Positions 1 to 8,394 of a stretch of DNA of 34,268 nucleotides are shown piece after piece. The first letter of the stretch is position 1. Every line of letters begins with the position of its first letter. The position numbers and the translations under genes were made by a program. The DNA is taken from positions 1 to 34,268 of the forward strand of contig PKDL01000067.1 of the NCBI GenBank assembly GCA_002863065.1, in the 5' to 3' direction. Below the pieces are notes generated by a model. The model did no database searches and was not told the origin of the DNA. It was given only the letters and a program-made list of their open reading frames with translations. Source of the stretch: Pseudomonadota bacterium (GTDB lineage Bacteria; Myxococcota_A; UBA9042; GCA-2863065).

Positions 1-2
1 GT

Positions 3-776
3 ATACACCGCAGGCAGCCGGTACAAAGTCGCCGTGCCGGCAGTCGGTCAGAGGCGGTTCGCTATGATGCTTCCAGACGGCCAACTCGGGCACCACGCTC
101 TGACGCGCGGCGAGCCACTCGCAATCCTGATTTTCGACCGCCGAAGTACAAAGGTATAGGCAACCGTGGGCGGTCTCAGGCACGACGCGGGACACGCCCG
201 CCTAGTCGTTCTGTTCAGCCCAACCGGGCAACGACCGGACGTACTGGCCGGGCCCCTAACGTACGCGACCGCAACACACGACGGGTCAATACCACGAATG
301 GTCGGCGCGGTACGATTTCGAGGACGCGGCCTACCGCGCGCTCCAAGCAGAGGACCCGAAATCGGATGAATCAGCGCGCGCGGACGGGTTCGCGCCGGAT
401 GAATACGCCGCCAAAGACGCGTCGTAACAACCGACCATCTAGCGGGACGGCGCGCCCGAACCGGACAAATCGTATGAGAACAGCGCCTCCTGTGACGCGC
501 ACTGGTCGGTCGCAGAGCAAAAGCGTTCGACGTGCGCCTGCACGGAATACGGCTCCAAAGAAAGCAACATCGAGGCCGCAAGAGAGACAGCGCCGGGTGG
601 CACCCGCCACGCGCACGAAAGCACGCGGGTCAATGCGACGGATGCCAACTCAAAGGTCCAATACTCGGGTGCGTTCTGCGCCGAGCCAGCGCCGAAGCCG
701 TGCAAAGTCACAAAGTTCTCGCTCGTCGCGCGGCCGCAGTTCAGGCCGGCGTTCGTCTCGGAGTCGCAGGCGTTAG
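3..776 (+). CDS. C-terminal part of an extremely Arg-rich, low-complexity protein (5' end outside window)
   Basis: Reading frame 3 has no stop from the window edge to the TAG at 776, giving at least 257 residues; the track's start at 366 is only an internal Met. By hand count about 74 of 257 residues are Arg (roughly 29%), against six Asp/Glu. The rest is mostly Ser, Thr, Pro, Asn, Ala and Gln, with no Cys or Trp. It ends in an RS-type tail (RSSRGRSSGRRSSRSRRR). Such composition means intrinsic disorder and strong affinity for polyanions such as nucleic acid, or acidic polysaccharide if exported. Any folded or signal region would lie upstream of the window. Long ORFs on the other strand here are rich in Arg, Cys and Trp, as expected for shadows. 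Frame 1 is also open from the edge but stops at 159. No family is recognised. Confidence 0.6.
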   Translation: MHRRQPVQSRRAGSRSEAVRYDASRRPTRAPRSDARRATRNPDFRPPKYKGIGNRGRSQARRGTRPPSRSVQPNRATTGRTGRAPNVRDRNTRRVNTTNGRRGTISRTRPTARSKQRTRNRMNQRARTGSRRMNTPPKTRRNNRPSSGTARPNRTNRMRTAPPVTRTGRSQSKSVRRAPARNTAPKKATSRPQERQRRVAPATRTKARGSMRRMPTQRSNTRVRSAPSQRRSRAKSQSSRSSRGRSSGRRSSRSRRR

Positions 777-918
777 GTCTGCCAATGACCGGCCGGGTGG
801 AGTGTGTGTCATGACACCATAACGGCGCACCTCCGGTTCTGGGCACGGTACCTTGCGAGGTCAAGTAGCTTCCAGATATGGCACTACCGTACGCGAGCCT
901 GCAACCCCGGGTCAGCCT

Positions 919-1473
919 TTACTTTGGACGTGCTTTGCGTGTTTCATATCGCCTCATATTGGGTCTAGGACATGGACTCTTCGCAAAATTTTCTACCTTT
1001 TCAAGTTCGCATAGCGCCCAAGCGCACCACTGTTTACCTAATGGCTCCTCGTCGGATTCTGCACAAAATCTCAGTGCCGGTCTTGCGGACACTGCTCCCC
1101 AGCTTCCAAGGATGAAAGCGCTATTCCAGCGCACCTGAGGCAATGGGTCATCAAGCATCTTTTGTATTTCTGGGAGCGCTTCTGTATCTCGGAGTTCCGC
1201 CAATCGCCAAGCAGCCTCGATGCGAAGCTTCCACCCGCATCTTGTATCCGTGAGCAGCTTAGTTTGAAACGGTGTTGCTGCCGCGCTTCGTGCCCATGCG
1301 AGTGCATTGACGGAAGCGCACACAACGTCTAGGTCGGTCGCATCCAATTGTTTTGCGATACTTGCATAGTCTTGTCTGATGAGAGCATCAGCAATGCGAT
1401 CGGGCGAGCCGGAATCTTTACACCCAAGTAGTGAGGACAATATAAGGACGTATGTGACGACGGTTGGTCTCAT
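919..1473 (-). CDS. HEAT-repeat-like lipoprotein
   Basis: About 184 residues. The N-terminus is a short lipoprotein signal (MRPTVVTY, hydrophobic LILSSLLGC) with lipobox LLGC, so it should be lipidated and held at the envelope. The track starts at 1497, but the ATG at 1473 has a GAGAGAG about seven bases upstream and gives a cleaner signal; the ATG at 1479 is a third option. The mature part contains paired amphipathic helices of HEAT/PBS-lyase type ('AAWRLAELRDTEALPEIQKMLDDP', then 'VRWNSAFILGSWG'), with four Cys that could pair in the periplasm. It converges with the Arg-rich ORF and is followed upstream by another reverse-strand lipoprotein. A protein-binding scaffold role is inferred from the repeats only. 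Confidence 0.75.
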   Translation of the reverse strand: MRPTVVTYVLILSSLLGCKDSGSPDRIADALIRQDYASIAKQLDATDLDVVCASVNALAWARSAAATPFQTKLLTDTRCGWKLRIEAAWRLAELRDTEALPEIQKMLDDPLPQVRWNSAFILGSWGAVSARPALRFCAESDEEPLGKQWCAWALCELEKVENFAKSPCPRPNMRRYETRKARPK

Positions 1474-1547
1474 CGCCATTCTCTCTCGAGCGAACATATG
1501 CGCACGGTATACGCTTAAAATCTTCGACGGAAGCGACGTTACGTCAC

Positions 1548-2345
1548 TCAGTCGAATGCCACGAGGAATTGGACCGCAGGGCTGGTCAGACTTGCATCCT
1601 CTGAGTCTTGGGCAAATACCAATAGAGTGTCTCCATTTTCCGCGGGTATTTCCACGCGAATGGCGCCTGAATCCGTATCTACATTTGCTGATATCACTGC
1701 CCCGGTATTGAGGTTGGAGACGATAACGATGCTGTCTTGGTCGGCAAACCCTATTGGACCTTGTAACGTGACGATACCATTGGAGAAGGAAGCGACCCAG
1801 TCTATCTCTTCGCCCCCTTCTGTCGTGCCGCCTCCAGCAGTGAGGCAGTCTTCATCCTCAGCTGCACATGGTTCGGCGTCGGTACTCTCGGACGATTCGG
1901 ATGGGGCACCTGGGATCGTCGGCTGGTTACTCGCGTCAGGAGCCGCAAGGCTTGATGCGGGCGAGTATTCTGAAATCGTGATGTTTGTAGCGCGGCTACG
2001 GCGGCCCTCCGCGTTCACGTATATTAGGCGGAGTTCATCATCGGGGCGGCCATAGGCACGTCCGGCAAATGTGCCGACGATAGACGCTACAGCAGAGACC
2101 GTTTCATTCGTACGCACATTGGTAATCTCTACTGCGCCCATGGCATCTACCGCGCCAGGTGTTCCCACCACCGAAACCAGTCGATTCTCTTCATTATCCT
2201 CCGTTTCCACTGCGGTGAGACTAGACAGTAGAATTCGGGTGCCATCGGGTTCGACAGGGGACGGAAGAGGAGCTATTGCATCGGGCTCGCACCCCAGGCA
2301 TAGGATCGTTAACCACAGAACATGTATCCGGAAAGTGCCCTGCAT
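1548..2345 (-). CDS. Lipoprotein with two Ig-like beta domains and an acidic linker
   Basis: About 265 residues from the ATG at 2345, which follows GGGAG with about eight bases spacing; the track's start at 2441 adds 32 residues ahead of the signal. The signal is MQGTFRIHVLWLTILCLGC with lipobox CLGC. Two related segments follow. Residues ~50-130 (VVGTPGAVDAMGAVEITNVRTN...) and ~190-260 (VTLQGPIGFADQDSIVIVSNLNTG...) both read as beta-sandwich units with a 'V.I.N..TG/TNE..SA' core. They are joined by an acidic Ser/Glu/Thr-rich linker with two Cys (EPCAAEDEDC). The pattern resembles Ig-like adhesion modules, but I cannot name a Pfam family. It is transcribed divergently from the large kinase-regulator, so the two may share control sequences. 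Confidence 0.75.
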   Translation of the reverse strand: MQGTFRIHVLWLTILCLGCEPDAIAPLPSPVEPDGTRILLSSLTAVETEDNEENRLVSVVGTPGAVDAMGAVEITNVRTNETVSAVASIVGTFAGRAYGRPDDELRLIYVNAEGRRSRATNITISEYSPASSLAAPDASNQPTIPGAPSESSESTDAEPCAAEDEDCLTAGGGTTEGGEEIDWVASFSNGIVTLQGPIGFADQDSIVIVSNLNTGAVISANVDTDSGAIRVEIPAENGDTLLVFAQDSEDASLTSPAVQFLVAFD

Positions 2346-2469
2346 ATATCGCGCTCCCATATCGCCGGTGGCTTTCGTTGCTTCGAGCCCTACAATACCG
2401 TCTCGCCGAAGTGGCCATTTACCCGCGGATATTTTAGGCAAGTCTTGTGCCGCCGTACGTTAGGCGTAC

Positions 2470-2534
2470 ACACATCAATAATCATCGATACTTATCTATT
2501 CTGCGCCGATGTGTAAACGTCTCTTAGGATGTGT
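2470..2534. promoter_or_regulatory. Candidate operator: three copies of GATGTGT/ACACATC between divergent genes
   Basis: The intergenic region holds GATGTGT at 2508-2514 and again at 2528-2534, exactly 20 bases apart (two helical turns). An inverted copy ACACATC lies at 2470-2476, within a wider imperfect inverted repeat with the first copy. The nearer copy ends just upstream of the proposed -35 of the kinase-regulator. The geometry suits a dimeric regulator; its identity is unknown. Confidence 0.4.
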
Positions 2535-2540
2535 CTTATA

Positions 2541-2576
2541 TCGACATTCGTAAAATAATTTGTCATATTTTCACGA
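2541..2576 (+). promoter_or_regulatory. Probable promoter giving a leaderless transcript of the kinase-regulator
   Basis: TCGACA (2541-2546), a 17-base spacer and CATATT (2564-2569) end six bases before the ATG at 2576, which puts +1 at or next to the start codon. No Shine-Dalgarno sequence precedes the ATG. This supports 2576 over the GTG at 2531 as the start. Confidence 0.45.
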
Positions 2577-5500
2577 TGGCAGAGACATCTCGTTATCGGG
2601 TTATTCGCCCTCTGGGGGCCGGCGGCAGTGGGCGGATCTGGCTAGCTGAAGATACTAGTAGTCCCAAGCAACTGGTGGTCTTAAAGCGCTTGCATCCCAA
2701 TGTTGACATAGAGTTACTTTCGAAAGAGTACGACGTCCTCCGAAGCATATCCCATCCCCACATTGCTGAAGTCTTCGATTTTCAGCAGCAGGTAGATAAT
2801 GGACCGTTCCTAGTGGAGCAATACATCGACGGCGCTACCATTACGGCGTCGGTGAAAGATGCGCCAGTGGAGGTAAAATGGCGTGGGTTATGCCAGCTTC
2901 TGGGTGCGCTGGAGCATGTTCACTCAAAGGGGATTGTTCACGGGGATATCTCACCGGCTAACGTATTAGTATCTGACGTCGGCGGGCAGATTCATGCATA
3001 CCTTATTGATTTCGGATTAGCAGCGCGACTGAGCGCCGCAGATGCAGGTTATGGCGGGACGCCGGGCTATATGGCGCCTGAGGTGTATCGCGGCGAAGCG
3101 CGTACGCATCGGGCTGACCTATATTCGTTTGGTGTCTTAGCATACGAAGTGCTTGCTGGCTGCTCAGCGTTTCCTGGCACTGATAATGCGGTAATAATCC
3201 AAGCCCAACTCGCTGGGCAGACCGTGTCACCGTCCACTCATAACCACAGTCTTTCGGCGCGCGCGGATGCAGTGCTCTTGGCCTTATTGGAGCCAGAGCC
3301 GGCAGCGCGTCCGAAAACGGCGCGCGACGTCATGATTGAACTCGCTGCTGCATTAGAACTGGAAGTGTTCGACTCATCCAGCCAGACCTTAGAGGGTTAT
3401 ATGCGGTCCGCTCGGCTCGTTGGACGTGATTCGGTCATGGCAGCGAGTGCTAGGATGCGGAAGCAACTCTTCGGGAATACCCCCGGCGGGTCCCACAGCT
3501 CATTACTGTGGCTTCATGGTCCGTCAGGGTCCGGACGCACTCGTGTACTTAAACAGATTGCCGGGGATGCTCGAATTGATGGTGCCCGCGTAGTCATGGC
3601 TACTGAGGGGGTCGGTCCCTTCGATGGCATTATGACTTGGTTGAAAGGGGTCGGACACACCGATGTGCCATGGATGTCTGATTCGGAACCGTTGTCTCGC
3701 CTTGTAGCGTCTTTAGACGCGATTGTTGAAGCGGTGAAAGACACGCCTACAGTGCTCTGTTTTGATGATTTGGAGGTTGATAACTCACAGGTAACAGAGC
3801 TGCTGCGTATCTTTTCTGCGGTTATTGGAACGACAACGGCTCCCGGGTATCAAGGGCCAGTCCCTAAGTTAGCCATTGTAGTTACTGCCGGTGGACCGCC
3901 GCCAGAATCGATTGCACGTTATGGCTGTGTGCATTGTCATCCATTGCCGACATGGACCACTGATGAGCTGATGTCTTGGTTACAGGGACTCCTTCCACGC
4001 AAGACAGCGTTAGATAACAGCGTGGTGGACGCCATTCACCATCTCACGCTTGGGCGGCCTGGCTTCGTTGTATCTCTGCTCGGCTATTGGTCGAGACAGG
4101 GATTTCTGCGTCTAGCAAACGGAATGATCGAAGTCGAAGCCGACATACGGACTGCTCCAATACCAGGCACGTTAAGGCAGCTATTAGTCGAGCGGGAGAG
4201 TACACTAGAGTCGAACGAAGCGGAGGTACTCCAGGTAGTGCGTGTGCTTGAACGCCCCGCGATGTCATCTGTGATCGCTGCCGCGTTACCCGAGCTCATA
4301 AGAGACCAAGTCCCGAGTTGCCTAACCCGACTTGCAGATGCAGGCTTCCTCACGAAAATACCCAGTACGGCCGTGCATCCTACCTCATTGTATCACGCGC
4401 CAACAGGCGACTATGCAGTCGATAACGAGCGTCGCAAGGATATTTTTGCGGCTGCAGCCAGAGCGGTTATGTCGACAAGCAGCAGCAGTGGCGCCCCAGA
4501 GAGTAGCATGGCAATGCTAGCGCGCTTTGCATTCCGGGCGGTGGAATGTGGCGATACTCGTCTGAAAGCGGCCGGGTATAGGGCGGCGCGCGCGGCTCTC
4601 CTCGGCTGTCGTCAACGTCGCGAATTCAACCTCGTCCGTGAAATGTTATGCATAACGCGAGCTCTCGCCCCTGAAGGCGAGACCGCTAGTTGGACCTTGG
4701 AATTAGCAACGGACGCTATTCGCCAAGGTAAGCACCAGCTAGCCAGTCAGTACCTTACCGAAGTTGTAAATATGACGAGCGAGACGGATCCAGTTCGAAA
4801 CCAAGCGGTGGTTGCCATGGCTCGCATGCAATCTGATCTAGGCTCATACTCAGATGCTGTGAGCCTGGTAGCACGCGTCACAGAGGTAGCTGCCAAAGCA
4901 GTGGAAGCCCACGCACGAATGAGCATGGGTGAGTACGCCGCGGCAGAAGCCATTTGCGAAACAGCACTACAGAGCGTGTCTACTGCAGACGAAAAAGCGG
5001 AACTCCGAAATATCTTGGCCTTGGTGTACTACTACACTGAGCGGATGGACCTTGCAGTGGAACAGTTTGAGGCCGCTGCGGCTGCTTTTGGGGCATTGGG
5101 AGATCTTCCGCGGCAGGCTCAAGCGGTCACTGGAATTGGCCTCATACATCATCGTCGTGGTGCATTCGAACAAGCGCTTGCAGCGTATTCACGAAGTCTA
5201 GAATTGGCACAGCAGTCGGGCGATCGTCGGCGTATCACCATATCAAATATGAACATTGGTACCGTTCTCCAAGAGACGGGGCGTCTATCTGAGGCGGTCG
5301 AACAATACCGTAAGGCAGTGTATTCGGCAGAGCTTTTGGGAGACAGCGTGAGTGTGGCAAAGGCCGCGAATAATCTTGGGAATGTACTCGTGGAAATAGG
5401 CTCTCTCGCGGAAGCCGAGTGGTGGCTAACGCGCTCAATTGACGCCGCAAAGTCACAGAATGACCGCCTGCTGGGTGCCTATGCGCGAGGTATACTGGGG

Positions 5501-7738
5501 CGTCTGAAGCATCTTCAGGGGGATATTTCAGCCGCACGTGTGGAATTGACGACTGTAGCCGCCGAGCTCCGAGAATTAGGTACCCTTGGTGAATCCGGCG
5601 AGATATTGATCGAACTTGGGCTTGTTGCCCGTTCTGCTCATGACCCTGACGGTATGGATCATTTTGCTGCGGCGGTGGAGCATGCGGCGAAACATTCAGG
5701 AGCCGAAAAGCAAACAGCATGGGTGACATTTTTACGGGGGGAGGCACTACGCATTCGTGGTGAACCTGAAGCAGCTATGCGTTTGATTCGCGCAGCGTTG
5801 CAGCTTGCAGAGCAAACGAATGTTCGGAAATTATCCTGGAGATGCGATGCGAGTCTTGGTCGTATTTATCGAGAGCTGGGGAATGCGATGGAAGCACGTG
5901 CGCGATTCCACGCCAGCTCCGAACGTTTACTCACTCACGCTGGCACCTTAGAAGGTCGCTTGCGTGAGGCCTTTCTGTCGCTTCCAGAGCGTGCAGCTGC
6001 GCTGGAGGAAGCTCGGCTCGCGATGAGTGACTCTGGTACAGGTCCGGCACAGGCGCGTGAGAGTCAGGAGCGGTTGCTTCGGCTGATGGAAATTAACCGT
6101 AGACTTGCGAGCGAACGGTCGCCTAAGCGGTTACTTGAATTCATCTTGGATTCGGCAGTTCAGCTCACAGGAGCGGAGCGTGGCTTTTTGATACTGCGCG
6201 ATGATGAGGATGAAAAAGAGGATTCGAAGTTAAACGTACGGGTAGCAAGGAATATCGACCGCGAGAGCCTACGGCGAAATCCTGGACGAGTTTCTCGCTC
6301 GATCACTCGAGATGTACTGGAAACTGGCGAGCCTATTATCACCGTGGATGCTGGTGAGGACTCAAGATACCGGCATGCGGCTTCTGTACACCACCTTAAG
6401 CTTCGTTCGATACTTTGCTTTCCACTACGGCATCAAGGACGAGTAGTAGGCGCCATCTACTTGGATAATCGCTTCCAGGCGAGCACTTTTTCGGAACGGG
6501 ACCTTGATATTATTGGCGCCTTTGGCGACCAGGCTGCGGTCGCCATCGAGAATGCCTGGTTATTCGACTCAAGTGAAAAGGCGCGACTAGCACTAGAGGC
6601 AAGTCACAGTAAAATTGCAGCGCTGAATGGCCAACTGCAATCCAGACTTCAGGACCAAGCAGCGCGTCTTGCTCAGGTAGAAACCAACCTCGAGCGCCAG
6701 CGCAATCAGCTGGAAACACGCTACAGCTATGACAATATCATCGGAGCATCCGTACCGATGCGACGCATTTTCAAGGTCCTGGATCGTGTCACAGACACTA
6801 GCGTACCGGTCTTGGTCCAGGGTGAGTCTGGCACGGGCAAAGAGCTTGTTGCACGGGCGATCCACTATAATGGGGCACAGCGTCGTAATCGCGAATTCGT
6901 GTCTGTGAATTGTGCTGCATTGACAGAGACGCTCCTGGAAAGTGAGCTGTTTGGTCATGTGAAAGGTGCGTTCACTGGGGCAGATCGTGATCGAAAAGGG
7001 TTGTTCGAAGTCGCGGACAAGGGGACTCTGTTTCTCGATGAGTTGGCAGATATGTCATTAGGCATGCAGGCCAAGCTTCTGCGTGCGCTACAGGATGGCG
7101 AGGTCTGGCCGGTTGGAGCGCGGCGGTCGATCCGGGTAGATGTTCGCATTGTGGCTGCATGTAATCGTGACTTGTCGCAAATGGTGGAATCCAAGGAGTT
7201 CCGACAGGATCTTTATTTTCGATTGAATGTCGTAAAGATTGTCTTGCCGCCGTTACGGACCCGTGGTGAGGACCTCGTCATGCTCACGCAGCACTTTTTA
7301 CAGCAATTTCAGAAGAAACACCGTCGGGAGATACGTTTATCTCAGGGGGCACTTGATCTGCTCAGTCGGTTTTCGTGGCCCGGTAATGTGCGTGAACTTG
7401 AAGCCACGCTTACCAATGCATGTTTATTTTGCGACGGCGACTTGCTTACTGAAGCCCACTTTTCGCACAAACCGGAGCTGTTTGAGGATGACCAAATAAT
7501 CCGTGTACGTAATCCTGGGGATCGGCCCAGTCGTTTGGGACAGGAGCTTCTCGACCTTGGGGATATGACATTACGAGAGATAGAAGAACGTGCCATTCTG
7601 GCGGCGCTTGACCGATCGGATGGTAATAAAGTGGAGGCAGCGCGACGGTTAGGTGTGACGCGTCAGACGCTATACAACAAGCTGAGGTCGTACGGCATTG
7701 AGGTACATCGGCGGGTTCGTAGAGCCGACGCGGAATAG
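2576..7738 (+). CDS. Ser/Thr protein kinase-AAA-TPR-GAF-sigma-54 activator (giant composite regulator)
   Basis: About 1720 residues. Residues 8-270 are a Hanks-type kinase with glycine loop GAGGSG, K37, catalytic HGDISPAN (H122, D124), DFG and APE, so probably active. From about 300 comes a STAND/AAA_16-like ATPase whose P-loop is GPSGSGRT (315-322), with Arg where Lys is usual, and a Walker B-like VLCFDD. About 740-1125 is a long TPR array, 1172-1328 a GAF domain, then a coiled coil. A full sigma-54 AAA+ module follows, with P-loop GESGTGKE (1416-1423), GAFTGA (1464-1469), Walker B TLFLDE and the FRLNV segment. A Fis-type HTH ends the protein (KVEAARRLGVTRQTLYNKL). Known: GAFTGA contacts sigma-54, and kinase-TPR-activator fusions occur in myxobacteria. 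Inferred: a ligand, partner or phosphorylation signal is turned directly into sigma-54 transcription. The start is chosen by the kinase alignment and the promoter position. Confidence 0.95.
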   Translation: MAETSRYRVIRPLGAGGSGRIWLAEDTSSPKQLVVLKRLHPNVDIELLSKEYDVLRSISHPHIAEVFDFQQQVDNGPFLVEQYIDGATITASVKDAPVEVKWRGLCQLLGALEHVHSKGIVHGDISPANVLVSDVGGQIHAYLIDFGLAARLSAADAGYGGTPGYMAPEVYRGEARTHRADLYSFGVLAYEVLAGCSAFPGTDNAVIIQAQLAGQTVSPSTHNHSLSARADAVLLALLEPEPAARPKTARDVMIELAAALELEVFDSSSQTLEGYMRSARLVGRDSVMAASARMRKQLFGNTPGGSHSSLLWLHGPSGSGRTRVLKQIAGDARIDGARVVMATEGVGPFDGIMTWLKGVGHTDVPWMSDSEPLSRLVASLDAIVEAVKDTPTVLCFDDLEVDNSQVTELLRIFSAVIGTTTAPGYQGPVPKLAIVVTAGGPPPESIARYGCVHCHPLPTWTTDELMSWLQGLLPRKTALDNSVVDAIHHLTLGRPGFVVSLLGYWSRQGFLRLANGMIEVEADIRTAPIPGTLRQLLVERESTLESNEAEVLQVVRVLERPAMSSVIAAALPELIRDQVPSCLTRLADAGFLTKIPSTAVHPTSLYHAPTGDYAVDNERRKDIFAAAARAVMSTSSSSGAPESSMAMLARFAFRAVECGDTRLKAAGYRAARAALLGCRQRREFNLVREMLCITRALAPEGETASWTLELATDAIRQGKHQLASQYLTEVVNMTSETDPVRNQAVVAMARMQSDLGSYSDAVSLVARVTEVAAKAVEAHARMSMGEYAAAEAICETALQSVSTADEKAELRNILALVYYYTERMDLAVEQFEAAAAAFGALGDLPRQAQAVTGIGLIHHRRGAFEQALAAYSRSLELAQQSGDRRRITISNMNIGTVLQETGRLSEAVEQYRKAVYSAELLGDSVSVAKAANNLGNVLVEIGSLAEAEWWLTRSIDAAKSQNDRLLGAYARGILGRLKHLQGDISAARVELTTVAAELRELGTLGESGEILIELGLVARSAHDPDGMDHFAAAVEHAAKHSGAEKQTAWVTFLRGEALRIRGEPEAAMRLIRAALQLAEQTNVRKLSWRCDASLGRIYRELGNAMEARARFHASSERLLTHAGTLEGRLREAFLSLPERAAALEEARLAMSDSGTGPAQARESQERLLRLMEINRRLASERSPKRLLEFILDSAVQLTGAERGFLILRDDEDEKEDSKLNVRVARNIDRESLRRNPGRVSRSITRDVLETGEPIITVDAGEDSRYRHAASVHHLKLRSILCFPLRHQGRVVGAIYLDNRFQASTFSERDLDIIGAFGDQAAVAIENAWLFDSSEKARLALEASHSKIAALNGQLQSRLQDQAARLAQVETNLERQRNQLETRYSYDNIIGASVPMRRIFKVLDRVTDTSVPVLVQGESGTGKELVARAIHYNGAQRRNREFVSVNCAALTETLLESELFGHVKGAFTGADRDRKGLFEVADKGTLFLDELADMSLGMQAKLLRALQDGEVWPVGARRSIRVDVRIVAACNRDLSQMVESKEFRQDLYFRLNVVKIVLPPLRTRGEDLVMLTQHFLQQFQKKHRREIRLSQGALDLLSRFSWPGNVRELEATLTNACLFCDGDLLTEAHFSHKPELFEDDQIIRVRNPGDRPSRLGQELLDLGDMTLREIEERAILAALDRSDGNKVEAARRLGVTRQTLYNKLRSYGIEVHRRVRRADAE

Positions 7739-7785
7739 GCCAACGAATCGTTCGTACTAGGCCTCGGGGCTTTGGTGCAGAGACA

Positions 7786-8319
7786 CTAGCCTATCGAATC
7801 CAAATATTCCTGACAGGCGTTGGGCATCTGCGCGATATTCGGGGTGACTGTTCCAACCACCCATCGCTCAATAGTAGGGGCTAGTTTCCTGCCTAACAAT
7901 CGAGGCACGCCTGGTAGCTTATCGCCATGGACTTTCAGACTACCGGTAATGTGTATCTGGCACGACCCGTCCCCCAGGTCGCGTACGAAGTTTTCTCCCG
8001 AACATGTGTAGAGGCCGGTGAAGGTTGTGGTCTCTAATCGCCATGCGACAGACTGGGTCTCGTTATTCCACTCCGCGTGATCGAGCCATTTCAGTCGCTC
8101 TGACGCAACGAATGGTCGGATCACTGGAGGTACACTTGACGGAGTACCCGACCACTCCTTTATGGTATGTACCCGATTCCCCTCAAGTTCTTCAGTCAAG
8201 ACTCGTGTGAGGTCAATGACATTCGGTAAGTATGGGATCAGCGCTTTTGTGTTGTCCCGCAGTAGGGGATAGACACGCTCCGCTGGATACGTGACTGTTT
8301 CTTTGTATTCGAACTGCAT
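7786..8319 (-). CDS. SRPBCC-fold protein (DUF2505-like)
   Basis: 177 residues. The ATG at 8319 has a near-perfect Shine-Dalgarno (AGGAGGG) just upstream, so the 53 extra residues in the track are discarded. The start MQFEYKETVTYPAERVYPLLRDN is the usual opening of START/SRPBCC proteins of the DUF2505 type: a strand, then 'Y.a..e.vy.lL.d'. Later come 'RLKWLDHAEWN', 'WRLETTTFTGLYTCSGENFV' and a C-terminal helix, which fit the helix-grip fold. Such proteins bind a hydrophobic ligand or lipid; no catalytic residue can be assigned. It has no signal peptide, so is probably cytoplasmic. It converges with the kinase-regulator (47 bases apart) and is divergent from the SUKH-TPR gene. Confidence 0.8.
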   Translation of the reverse strand: MQFEYKETVTYPAERVYPLLRDNTKALIPYLPNVIDLTRVLTEELEGNRVHTIKEWSGTPSSVPPVIRPFVASERLKWLDHAEWNNETQSVAWRLETTTFTGLYTCSGENFVRDLGDGSCQIHITGSLKVHGDKLPGVPRLLGRKLAPTIERWVVGTVTPNIAQMPNACQEYLDSIG

Positions 8320-8331
8320 GCTCCCTCCTGG

Positions 8332-8353
8332 CCGTACTCTATAAACGGTACGG
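8332..8353. promoter_or_regulatory. Inverted repeat CCGTAC-N10-GTACGG between divergent genes
   Basis: A perfect 6-base dyad with a 10-base spacer lies directly upstream of the Shine-Dalgarno of the SRPBCC gene and two bases upstream of a TTGACG -35-like box for the SUKH-TPR gene. It is well placed for an operator acting on both genes. Short dyads also arise by chance. Confidence 0.35.
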
Positions 8354-8354
8354 G

Positions 8355-8384
8355 TTGACGCTGCATGGCCGGCGTTTTTACCAT
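8355..8384 (+). promoter_or_regulatory. Possible promoter with very short leader for the SUKH-TPR gene
   Basis: TTGACG (8355-8360), an 18-base spacer and TACCAT (8379-8384), ending ten bases before the GTG at 8395. No Shine-Dalgarno is present. Predicted +1 is about four bases before the start codon. Confidence 0.35.
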
Positions 8385-8394
8385 ATGAGTCAAC

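Noticed and set aside
48-864. Long reverse-strand ORFs 48-581, 371-616 and 439-864
   Set aside because: They lie opposite the Arg-rich frame, overlap each other, and are rich in Arg, Cys and Trp as GC-rich shadows are; no signal or domain is visible.
878-1138. Forward ORF of 86 residues
   Set aside because: Antisense to the HEAT-like lipoprotein, which has a signal peptide, lipobox and Shine-Dalgarno.
5235-5747. Reverse ORF of 170 residues inside the kinase-regulator
   Set aside because: Opposite the TPR array; no motif, and the forward frame is clearly coding.
7739-7785. Possible terminator between convergent genes (AGGCC-TCGG-GGCTT)
   Set aside because: Only a 5-bp stem with a wobble pair and no T-run.
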